64,000 bases of DNA from Mycoplasmopsis bovirhinis (GTDB lineage Bacteria > Bacillota_I > Bacilli_A > Mycoplasmatales > Metamycoplasmataceae). Position numbers and translations under genes: made by a program. How positions within the stretch are numbered: position 1 is the stretch's first letter; each line of letters begins with the position of its first letter. This document shows, in pieces, positions 48,477-59,640 of this stretch. The notes under the pieces are model-generated. The model saw only the letters and a program-made list of their open reading frames with translations, made no database searches and was not told the origin of the DNA. The stretch lies in NCBI RefSeq assembly GCF_900660515.1, contig NZ_LR214972.1:186001-250000 (forward strand), given 5' to 3'.

Positions 48477-49697
48477 TTATACTAATTTTTTTGCTCGTAA
48501 AACTGCTCTTAGCTCATCAGCTTTTTGATATTCTTTAGCTTTAAGTAAAGTTTGCCACTTTCAATAGATTTTAGCATATTTATCAAAATCTAATTTCTTA
48601 AAATCAAATCCAAGAGTATCAAAAGCTTTAATTAAAGTATTAATTAAAATTATATCTTGATTTAAATTAATTTCTTTAATTAAATCATTAATTGTCTTGA
48701 TAAAAGTAGCAAATTTAAGTTGATAAATATTTTGCATTAAATTTAAGTAAATTTCTTGGTTATAATTATTTGACTTTAAATTTGCAAGCTTTTCATTAAA
48801 ATATATTTTAGTAATTCTTTTTAAAAGAATTTCGACATTATTAATTAAATTATCATCTAAATTAATAATTGAAGTAAATGAATTAAGGAGTAAAATTAAT
48901 TTAAAATGATCTGGCGAATATTTGTTGATAAAATCATTTGCAAAAATAATATTGTTTAATGATTTAGACATTTTCACATTATTTAAATTAATTTGCCCAC
49001 TTCTAAGTCATTTAGCAGCTAAGTTTTTATGATAAAGTGCATAAAATTGAATATTTTCATTTTCGTGGTGTGGGAAAGTTAAATCCATGCCACCACCATG
49101 CAAATCAACACCTTGCTTGCGAAAATGTTTTTCAATTAAAGCAACACATTCAGTATGTCATCCTGGCCTTCCTTGTCCAAAACTTGAAGTATACTTAATT
49201 CCTGAATCAGTTTTTTTTCATAAAGCAAAATCTGCTTGATTGTTTTTAATAAAATTACTAGCTTCAAAAGCCATATGCTCAAGCTTTTGACCTGAAATAT
49301 TTCCATAAATATTTTGATATTTTCAAGTATTAAACCAAATATTATTATCTAACTCATATGCACAATTATTATCAACTAACTTAGCGATAAAATTATTAAT
49401 ATAATCTAAATTTTGAGTAACAAACTCTAAATTAGTTATGGTATCAACATTAAATTTAACTAATAAATTTATATAATCTTTGCTAAATTTTTGAGCAACT
49501 TCTGCTTCAGATAAATTTTCACTTTGGGCTTTAGCAATAATTTTATCATCAATATCAGTAATATTATGAATGAATTTAAATTTAATATCTAAAGCCCTAG
49601 CTGCTTTAAGCATTAGATCATAAGAAATAATTGGCCGTAAGTTTCCAATATGGACATAATTGTATACAGTTGGGCCACATAAATAAACTTTTAACAT
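48477..49697 (-). CDS. cysS: Cysteinyl-tRNA synthetase
   Basis: 406 residues, shorter than most CysS (about 460), with a reduced C-terminal region. Class I motifs: HIGN ([16 protein letters not shown]), KMSKS ([11 protein letters not shown]), and zinc-site residues in [17 protein letters not shown] and PHHENENIQ. Catalyses Cys-tRNA formation. It has no ribosome site; its -10 box (49704-49709) is six bases from the ATG. Confidence 0.95.
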
Positions 49698-49703
49698 ATT
49701 TAT

Positions 49704-49709
49704 ATTATA
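49704..49709 (-). promoter_or_regulatory. -10 box of cysS (leaderless transcript)
   Basis: TATAAT on the minus strand with six bases (ATAAAT) before the cysS ATG at 49697; transcription is expected to begin at the start codon. Confidence 0.6.
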
Positions 49710-49735
49710 AATATTTTTAAATTTAATACAATTTA

Positions 49736-49741
49736 TATAAT
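49736..49741 (+). promoter_or_regulatory. -10 box of argS
   Basis: TATAAT in the 66-base interval shared with cysS. Predicted leader of about 16 bases containing AAGGAG. Divergent from the leaderless cysS promoter. Confidence 0.5.
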
Positions 49742-49763
49742 AAAAAGAAATTTAAGGAGCAAA

Positions 49764-51416
49764 ATGAACCTCACTAATCAAATTAAAGATTCTTTAAAAC
49801 AAGTTGTTTTAGAATTACAAAATAATAATTATTTTGATACAGCTTTTAAAGTAGATGATTTAGTTTTCTTACTTTCTGAGCCTAATATTCCAAAAGAAAA
49901 ATTAGGCTCAGAAATTAAATTTGATTTTTCAACTAATTTAGCTTTTATTTTAAAAAAATATAAGCAAACTTCACCTTTAAATATTGCTAATGATTTAAAA
50001 CTTAAACTAGAGAAATTAGATTTATTTGAAGTAGTTTTTGTAACAACTCCAGGATTTGTAAACTTTGTTTTAAAAAATTCTGTTTTAAACCATATTTTAA
50101 AAAACATTATTATAACAAACAAGAAATATGGGGCTAACTTTGTAAAAAAAGAAAAAATTAATGTGGAATATGTTTCAGCAAATCCAACAGGATTTTTACA
50201 TGTTGGACATGTAAGAGGGGCAATATTTGGAGATTCATTAATTAGAATCTTAAGACATGCAGGGCATGAAGTTGAAGCAGAATATTATGTTAATGATGCA
50301 GGAAATCAAATCAATATTTTAGCTAATTCGGTTTTAATTCGTTACAAAGAACTTTTTGGCTTTAATGAAATAATGCCGCAAGATTCATATCATGGTGAAG
50401 ATATCATATGAGTTGCTAAAGAAATTAAAGCTAAATATCATGATTATTTTTTAAATGATTTTAATTCAAAGCAAGAAGAATTAAAATCGCTTGCTACTAA
50501 TATTTTATTAGAAAGAATTAAATCTGATTTAGCAAGAATTAATGTTACCTTTGATACTTTTTCAAGTGAAAAAGCATTAACTGAAAATAATTTAATAAAC
50601 CCCGTTTTAGAAAAATTAAAACTACATACATATATTAAAGATCAAGCTTTATTTTTAAATACAACTAAGTTTGGTGATGATAAAGATCGGGTGTTAATTA
50701 AAAATGATGGTAAATATACTTATTTAACTCCTGATATTGCTTACCATGAAACAAAGTTGAAAAAATCTGATCGCTTAATCAATGTTTGGGGAGCTGATCA
50801 TTCTGGCTATGTTGCAAGAATGAAAATTTCCTTACAAGCTCTAGGTTATAACCAAGCTAAAATTGATATTTTAATTATGCAACTAGTTAGATTATTAAAA
50901 AATGGTCAAGAATTTAAAATGTCTAAGCGCGCTGGAACAAGTGTTACTTTAACTGATTTATTAGAAGTAGCTAAAAGTGATGCAATTAGATTTGGAATGT
51001 TAACAAGAGAAATTAGCAGTCAATATGATTTTAATATTGACCAAGCTAATTTAATGGATACAAGTAATCCAGTTTATAATGTGCAATATGCACATGCTCG
51101 GACTGTTTCATTAAGAAATAATTTAAAACCTTTCTTACTTGATCTAAATAATTCTGTAACTCCAAAAGCACGCAAAGTTATTTTAGCCTTAGATGAATTT
51201 CCAGATTTATTAGCAACAATTGTAAAAACTTCAAAGGTGAATTTATTAACTCAATACTTAATAAATTTAACAAATTTATTTAATAGTTTTTATGCTCAAA
51301 CTCGTTTAATTAACCACCCACAAGAAACATATTACAGCGCTTTAGTTTTATCAGTTCAAATTGTTTTAAGACTTGGATTAAACCTGCTTGGAGTATCTGC
51401 TCCAAATTTAATGTAA
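49764..51416 (+). CDS. argS: Arginyl-tRNA synthetase
   Basis: 550 residues. Class I synthetase. N-terminal Arg-tRNA-synthetase domain, then NVEYVSANPTGFLHVGHVRGAIFGDSL (HVGH), YYVNDAGNQI, and the KMSK-like loop FKMSKRAGTSVTL. C-terminal anticodon domain with YNVQYAHAR, a mark of ArgS. TTAAGGAGC before the ATG. Confidence 0.97.
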
Positions 51417-51443
51417 AATACTTAAATTTGTAAATTTTTCATA

Positions 51444-51449
51444 TATAAT
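51444..51449 (+). promoter_or_regulatory. -10 box of rpoE-fba
   Basis: TATAAT, with predicted start near 51456 and a leader of about 50 bases to rpoE at 51507. No -35 box seen clearly. Confidence 0.45.
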
Positions 51450-51506
51450 AGTACTACTAAAGAGATTTAATTAATATACAATATAATTCAATTCGAAAGG
51501 CTCAAG

Positions 51507-51773
51507 ATGAAAAATACAACTATGCTCGAAGTAGCAAGTAAATTTGTTTTAGATAACCCTAACCAAGCTTTTGAGTTCTATCAAATCTTTGACAAAGTTG
51601 AAGAAGAACTCAATGATCTTTGAATTAAAAGACTTTTATTTAAAAGTGACGATAACTCATATGAGCAAATCAGAGAACGTAAAATGGGTGAATTATACCG
51701 TCTATTAAGTGTAGACAAAACATTTTTAAGAAATGAAGATGGCACATGAAGTGCTAGACATAAAAATTTTTAG
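51507..51773 (+). CDS. rpoE: RNA polymerase delta subunit (RpoE)
   Basis: 88 residues, corresponding to the N-terminal HARE-HTH domain; the acidic tail of Firmicutes delta is missing. Features: TMLEVASKFVLDNPNQAFEFYQIFDKVEEEL, then a DNT-like helix (ERKMGELYRLLSVDKTFLRN) and WSARHKNF at the end. The delta subunit aids RNA polymerase recycling. Order rpoE-fba resembles Firmicutes, supporting the call. Two TGA Trp hide it from standard-code searches. GAAAGG precedes the ATG at nine bases. Confidence 0.82.
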
Positions 51774-51782
51774 GAGATATTT

Positions 51783-52649
51783 ATGGCATTAGTAAACGCA
51801 AGAGAAATGCTTAAAAAAGCAAAAAATGGACATTATGCAATTCCGCACATTAATATTAACAACTTAGAATGAGCAAAAGCTGCATTAATTACTGCTGAAA
51901 AAGAGAAATCACCTCTTATTCTTGCAACAAGCGAAGGTGCAATTAAATACATGGGAGGATTTAATGCAGTTAGTGGTATGGTTTTAGGTTTAATTAATGA
52001 TTTAAACATTACTATACCAGTAGCGCTTCACTTAGACCATGGGTCATATGAAGGTGCAAAACAAGCTATTAAAACCGATGGATATACATCACTAATGTTT
52101 GATGGTTCTCATTTCCCATTTGAAGATAACTATGCAAAAACCAAAGAATTATTAGCTTTAGCAAATGAAAGAAATATGTCTTTTGAAGCTGAAGTTGGTA
52201 CTATTGGTGGTGAAGAAGATGGAATTGTTGGTGATGGTGAGTTCGCAGATCCAAATGAAGCAAGTAAAATAGCTCAACTTGGAATTGATGTTCTAGCAGC
52301 AGGAATTGGTAATATTCATGGTCCATACCCTGAATCATGAAAATCATTAAATTTTGATAAACTAAGAGAAATTTCTGCAGCAGCAGGAATTGGAATTGTG
52401 CTTCACGGGGGAAGCGGGATTCCAATTGATCAAATTAAAAAAGCTATTAGTCTTGGAGTAACTAAAATTAATGTTAATACAGAATTACAACAAGCAAATC
52501 ACAAAGCGCTTAGAGAATTTATTTTAAGCAATAAAGACCTTGAAGGTAAAAACTTTGATCCTCGTAAGTTATATAAACCAGGATTTGAGGCAATGTGCGA
52601 AACTGTAAAACAAAAAATCCACGAGTTTGGTTCAAATAATAAAGCTTAA
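51783..52649 (+). CDS. fba: Class II fructose-bisphosphate aldolase
   Basis: 288 residues, normal for class II Fba. Cleaves fructose-1,6-bisphosphate in glycolysis using a zinc ion. Zinc ligands: His in ALHLDHGS, His in GIGNIHGPYP, His in VLHGGSGIP; TSLMFDGSHFPFEDN and EVGTIGGEED are also characteristic. GGAGATATTT before the ATG. It is co-transcribed with rpoE (9-base gap). Confidence 0.97.
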
Positions 52650-52663
52650 TAAGTATTTAAATT

Positions 52664-52696
52664 AAAAAATATTTGGTGTTACCAAATATTTTTTTT
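52664..52696 (+). terminator. Terminator of fba
   Basis: Hairpin AAAAATATTTGGT / ACCAAATATTTTT with a GTT loop and a run of eight T residues. Confidence 0.9.
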
Positions 52697-53274
52697 GTTT
52701 AATTAAGCAAAAAGCTCTATAAAAAAAATTTCATACTTACCTATAAGAACTATAAACATAATAAGAAATTATTTTAACATAGACATAGCAGAAATATTTG
52801 GACAAAATCCTAATATTTCTGCCCATTGTATACTTAATGATTTTAATGACGAATTAAAAAAAACAAAGAATTGTTTACTAAGCTATATTTAAATAACCAA
52901 GATGTTTATAAAATTATTTGATTATATCCTCTAAACTTAAACAAATAAACACTTACTACCCCATTATATTGTAATAATAAAATTACTTTAGTGCATTTAA
53001 CAAGCTTGTATGATCTTCAAGCTCAATTGATATAAAAATTACAGGTGAAAAATATTCACAACGCTAAACAATATGAAATTAATGTAAAATAACTTAAGTA
53101 TAAAAGTGATACTAATTGTTTAAATTACAAGAATACCTTAGAAAACTAATGCAATAATTTATATTTAAAACATAAATAAATTTAAACTACAAATCTCTCT
53201 AAGATTGTCCGCGAGCTTTTTTATCTTTTTTGTATTATTTTAGTTATTTGTAAACTAAATCTTAACAAATAAAT
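52697..53274. other. Gene-free, probably decayed DNA
   Basis: About 580 bases have no open frame of gene size in code 4. Short protein-like islands appear in different frames (near 52780 IAEIFGQNPNISAHCILNDF; near 53030 SSSIDIKITGEKYSQR), separated by stops. These suggest remnants of one or more inactivated genes. No homolog was recognised. One small palindrome-free stretch before the nuclease gene may hold its promoter. Confidence 0.5.
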
Positions 53275-53865
53275 ATGAAAAAACTATTAAGTTTTGTTTT
53301 TATTTTTTTTAATTTTAGCTTATTCTCGTGTTCTTTTAATCTTGCAAGCCAAAACTATGAACAAATAAAAGTTTTAAAAATAACTGATGGAGATACGATA
53401 GAAATTTTAAATAAAGATAATCAAAAAGAAATTATTAGGTTATATGGTGTTGATACTCCTGAAACTTTAAAACCTCGTTACAATGATGAACAATTAGCTA
53501 AATATGAAGATCAATATGCTAAACTTGCTAAGCGCAAGCTTATTACTAAAATTCAAAATAATTCAAAGATTTATATTCAAAGAATTACTAAAGATACATA
53601 TAAAAGAACAGTTGCTTTAGTTTATTATAATGAGCCTTTTAATTATTCATCTAATTCATTAATTAATTCTTGATTAATTTATGAAGGTTTGGCAAGAGTT
53701 GCATTTATCCAAGCAGAAAGTCCTAAAAAAGCTTTCTATACTCAAACTAAAGATCAATTTGAATATTATAAAACTATCTTAGAAATAGAAAAAGTGGCAA
53801 GTAGTAAGCAAAAAGGGTTTTGAAAACACCCTATAAGCCAAGTATTTTACAAAAAATTAACATAA
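53275..53865 (+). CDS. Secreted thermonuclease-like lipoprotein (SNase family)
   Basis: 196 residues. N-terminal lipoprotein signal (KKLLSFVFIFFNFSLFSC, lipobox SLFSC). SNase core: ITDGDTIEI (Ca2+-binding Asp), IIRLYGVDTPE (Arg and Glu of the catalytic set), and YKRTVALVYYN (second catalytic Arg). SNase homologs degrade DNA and RNA outside the cell; mycoplasmas use such nucleases to obtain nucleotides. Similar to the MnuA group. The Trp codons are TGA. Confidence 0.9.
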
Positions 53866-53879
53866 TTATTATTATTTGT

Positions 53880-53885
53880 TATAAT
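53880..53885 (+). promoter_or_regulatory. -10 box of gyrB
   Basis: TATAAT upstream of gyrB, in an AT-only stretch, predicted leader about 40 bases with TTAGGAGG. Confidence 0.4.
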
Positions 53886-53934
53886 ATATATTATATATTA
53901 TAAAATGATAATAATTAATATTTAGGAGGCTTAA

Positions 53935-55881
<1,947 letters not shown>

Positions 55882-55928
55882 ATATTCATTAATTTGGATA
55901 TCTTTTTTTATTAAATTTAAATAAAAAA

Positions 55929-55956
55929 ACAATACAAGTTATAACTTGTATTGTTA
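55929..55956. terminator. Terminator between gyrB and the repeat-protein gene
   Basis: Hairpin ACAATACAAGT-TATA-ACTTGTATTGT located between convergent genes, followed on the minus strand by a TTTTTTTAT run and on the plus strand by AGTAAAA. Confidence 0.75.
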
Positions 55957-55963
55957 GTAAAAA

Positions 55964-57790
55964 TTAAAATCCATTGTAATATCAAATTGCTAAAACAATT
56001 ACAACAGCTAGTAAGATTACATAACCTAAAGCATATAAGATAAGAGCTCAAAATCCTGCAGGTCAATTATCTTTAGTAGGAGCTGCTTCAACTGGTTTTT
56101 CAACAATAACTTCTTTAGTTACCTCTTTGAATACTTCGATAGGTTTTTCCACAATAACTTCTTTAACGATCTCTACTTCTTTAACAACTTCAACTGGTTT
56201 TTCAATCACTACTTCTTTAATTACTTCTTGCACTTGAACACTTGGAACAAGTTTTTCAATAGTTTCAAATGATTCAAAAACTACGAAGTGTGATTTTTTG
56301 CATGAAGATTGCGCAAGAGCATATTTATAATCTGCTTCAGGAACAAATGCAACGTGTTTGTTTCCATATAAAACAAATGACACAACACGAGCTAATCTTG
56401 CATTTTCTGCTTTTTCTTTGTAATATACAAAGCTTTCAGCACCATACTCTACATCTTTAGAACCTTTAACTTTTTTAGCTAATTTTTGGGTAGATCATGC
56501 TAATGATTTAGCAACTAATTTTAATAGTTTTTTGTCTTCAGGTTCATAAAGTTCATTTGTTAATGATTTTTGTGCATTTAAAACATTTCTTAATTCAGTT
56601 TCAATTTCTCTAAAGTCTCTTTCAGAAGTTACTACTTCATGATCAAATGAAACTGCAACTCTTTCAAGTTTTTTAGCATATAAAGCTAAAGAACGTAGTT
56701 TTGTTGTTTTACATCCTTCATAGAAATAAACAAATTTAACTTTGTCACAGTCATTTTTAGAACAAGTAATTTGTGTTGCACCAGGTTTTTCAACAATAAC
56801 TTCTTTAATGATTTCTACTGGTTTTTCGACAATAACTTCCTTAATAACTTCAACAGGACGTTCTACTTCAATTTCTCTAAATACTTCAACTGGAATTTCT
56901 CTTAAAACTTCTTTTTCTATATAAACAGGAACTTCTCGAAATACTTCACCACTTGCAACTGGTTTTTCAACAATAACTTCTTTGATTACTTCTACTTCTT
57001 TAATAATTTCAACTGGTTTTTCAACTTGAACTTCCTTAATAACTTCAACAGGGCGATCAATTAAAACCTCTTTAATAATTTCTACTGGAATTTCTCTTAA
57101 AACTTCTTTTTCAATATAAACAGGAACTTCACGAACTACTTCGTGAACTTTTTGTTCAACGACAGTCTTAGTTTCTAAAGATCTATTTTTAAGTTCTTGA
57201 ATCTCTCTTAGTAATGCTTCTTTGTCATGATTGCTGTCTTGAAGTTTATTTTTAAGCTCTTCAATTTCTTTTGAAGATTTTCCATCTAAGTTTTTAAGTA
57301 ATTCATCTAGAGAGTTAAGTTCTTTAGTTAATTCTTCTATCTTAACATCTTTAGAATTTTTTCTCACTGGTGGTACAAAATCATCAGTTTCAGGGAAGTA
57401 TGTAGTTTGGTCTTCTAAAACTTTAAAATCAATATCTGGTGTTAAAGTTGCTAAATGATTTTCAACTTCAAAGAAGTTAATTGTATTTGACTTAGTTAAA
57501 TGAATTTCTTTAGCAATATCATCATAAGCTAATTTACCATCGTATTTTTCAACTTCAAGCTCATATTCTAATACTTGGTCTTTATTGAAAACTCCATAAA
57601 CATGTCCTCCCCAAATTTTTTTAGGTGTATGGAATTGTGCTCATGATTCATATCTTAAAGATAAGAATCAATTTAAAGCATCTTTACGAGTTTTAAAAAT
57701 AGCAAGTGCATTTTTAAGCTTTGGATGTCTTAATACTCATGGAAATTGCTTGTTTAAGTTTGGTTTATACTCACATAGTATACGTTTCAT
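55964..57790 (-). CDS. Membrane-anchored protein with valine/charged (VEKPVEVIKEV-type) repeats
   Basis: 608 residues, no family recognised. N-terminal domain (about 130 residues, with WGGHVYGVFNKDQVLEYELEV), then a coiled coil (EEIEELKN, LLREIQELKN), then a long block of tandem VEKPVE(V/I)IKEV and REVPVYIEKEVLREIPVE repeats (about residues 215-350), a helical domain, a second repeat block (about residues 495-580), and a C-terminal membrane helix (LGYVILLAVVIVLAIWYYN). The alternation of valine with Glu, Lys and Pro resembles cytoskeletal articulin/alveolin repeats, probably by convergence. Likely a cytoplasmic or surface scaffold (inference). Confidence 0.85.
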
Positions 57791-58014
57791 ATATTTACTA
57801 CTCCTTGTATTTTAAGTAAAATAAATTATAAATAAGATTAATTTTAATCAAAAATATTATAAACATTTTTAGATTATTTTAAAACATTTTTTCTATTTAA
57901 TATAATAATATTTGTTTGAAAATAATCTAAATAAGTTTTATGTATTTAATCCTAAAGTATTTATTTTTATTTCCAAAAATATTTTAAAAAATATAGTAAA
58001 ATTATTTATAACTT

Positions 58015-58452
58015 ATGAAAATAATCACAACTAATAAAAATTCATATCGAGATTATGAAATCTTAGAGAAATTTGAAGCAGGCTTAGCACTTGAGGGTTG
58101 AGAAGTTAAAAGTGCTAGGGCTGCAGAAGTTTCTTTAACTAATTCATTTTGTTCAATTTATAAAAATGAATTATGATTAAAAGATGCTTTTTTTAAACAA
58201 TATATGCAAGTAAAATGTAACGAAACAAAGGATCGTAAATTATTAATGCATAAACATGAAATTCGTAAGCTTAAATTTAAGTTAGAATCTCAACCTCTAA
58301 CTTTAATTCCTTTAAAACTCTATTTTAATAAAGAATCTACTATTAAAATAGAACTAGCCTTAGTTAGAGGCTTAAAAAAATATGACAAGCGAGCGAAACT
58401 TGCTAAAGAAGAAGCTGATAAAAGAATTTTAAAAACCCTTAAAAACTATTAA
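58015..58452 (+). CDS. smpB: SsrA-binding protein SmpB
   Basis: 145 residues. Binds tmRNA and delivers it to stalled ribosomes in trans-translation. Family pattern: [35 protein letters not shown], then LLMHKHEIRKL and LIPLKLYFN, and the basic tail (VRGLKKYDKRAKLAKEEADKRIL). It lies four bases before the tmRNA gene. Three TGA Trp. Confidence 0.96.
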
Positions 58453-58456
58453 ATAT

Positions 58457-58827
58457 GGGGATATAATGGTTTCGACATGTGTGGGTTCTTAGTTATGGCA
58501 GTAGTGCGGGAGACTATAATTCCTACTAGGCTTTCTTAAACGGAAAATCTGAAGAAAAAGTTGCTACATTAAGTATGTACCAACAACAAGCAAACCTTGC
58601 TTTTGCGTAATTATTAGCTAGCAAGTTGTTTAATTAATGCTCCTTACGTTAATTAAACAGGTCTAATAAGGATAGTTATTAAGTTTGCGCCTTAATAATG
58701 AAAGTAGCAAAATAATATAAGTTGTTTTGGTTATTTTTTGCTTGTATTATTATTAAAATAACCTAAACTGTAGAAGTAGCTAAGCATTTACATGTGGACA
58801 CGGGTTCGACTCCCGTTATCTCCACCA
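58457..58827 (+). ncRNA. ssrA: Transfer-messenger RNA (tmRNA, SsrA)
   Basis: 371 bases. The 5' end GGGGATATAATGGTTTCGACA and the 3' end ACACGGGTTCGACTCCCGTTATCTCCACCA form the tRNA-like domain: GGGGATA pairs with TATCTCC, CCA encoded, TTCGACT loop. The tag ORF is inferred to lie at about 58542-58610, giving GKSEEKVATLSMYQQQANLAFA or close to it, ending ANLAFA, similar to other mycoplasma tags. The resume codon was inferred from the frame, not tested. Confidence 0.95.
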
Positions 58828-58905
58828 AATTAAACTTAATTCAAGCAAAGAAAAATCTTCTTTATTTCTTCGTTTTAAACTAATATTTTATAGAAAGGAG
58901 GTATT

Positions 58906-59211
58906 ATGACAATAAATCATGAATCTGCAATAAAGTTTTGAATTGAAACATATGGCAAAAAACAAGAAGCTTGAGATTTTACAGGCTGTAAAATCGTAAA
59001 AGCAGCTTACAATGACCGTAATTCAAATTATGGTTGAAATATTGACCATATTTATCCAAAAAGTCTTGGCGGAACTGATAATTGAGACAATCTTTGTATC
59101 TGTCATATTTTAACAAATGACGAAAAGTCTAATAAATTCCCTGTTTTTAATTCAAACAATAAAACCTATCAAATTAAAACAATAACGGAAGATGACAATT
59201 TAGAAAACTAA
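58906..59211 (+). CDS. Small HNH endonuclease-like protein
   Basis: 101 residues, hidden by four TGA Trp codons. The HNH core is NIDHIYPKSLGGTDNWDNLC, then CHILTNDEKSNKF, giving the Asp-His, Asn and His positions of the fold. Strong ribosome site GAAAGGAGG before the ATG. It starts 78 bases after the tmRNA end, in front of hsdR. Whether it is active as a nuclease, a restriction component or a transposition remnant is unknown. Confidence 0.75.
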
Positions 59212-59640
59212 ATTAAAAAATAACACTTAATTCCCAAACATTATATATATATATATATATAAGTGCTTAATGTACTGTATGTCTATATATATGTGTAATC
59301 ACTTATTTTGTAAATAAAACTATCAAATTACCTTTTGTTTACAGAAAAATTCAGCTAGCCATTAAAAATTAAATTATTAATCTTAAAATGACAAAAAAAT
59401 CTGTAAGAATAATTCATTCTAACAGAACAAAATATATAACCCTATCTTTTCAAAAGATGGGGTTTTCATTTATTTTTTAATAAATAACTTCTTAATATAT
59501 ATATGTTATAATAATATAAGTTATATTAAAAATATAGTAAGCAATTTTACAAGAATTTAATATCTTTTTAAATAAAAGCATAATAAAAGAAATAAACCTA
59601 TGAATTTTTTGATAATAATAAAAAAGAAAGGAATTAAACA
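59212..59640. other. AT-rich interval with a (TA)n run and a terminator
   Basis: No intact gene is seen. A TA run occupies 59242-59262. A good hairpin AACCCTATCTTTT / AAGATGGGGTTTT (59438-59466) could end the HNH transcript, and an ATG-led frame across it was rejected because it overlaps the hairpin. A TATAAT-like box near 59508 and GAAAGGAATT before hsdR suggest the hsdR promoter and ribosome site. Confidence 0.6.
59242..59262. repeat. (TA)n microsatellite
   Basis: About ten consecutive TA units, between the HNH gene and hsdR. It could vary by slipped-strand mispairing. It lies about 380 bases before hsdR and is not in any gene. Confidence 0.8.

Noticed and set aside
56742-56924. Thr/Ser-rich plus-strand frame in the repeat protein gene
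   Set aside because: It is the complement of the repeated VEKPVEVIKEV coding region and lacks a start context.
59386-59478. Short ATG-led frame of about 30 codons
   Set aside because: It runs across a strong hairpin terminator and has no recognisable family or good ribosome site.
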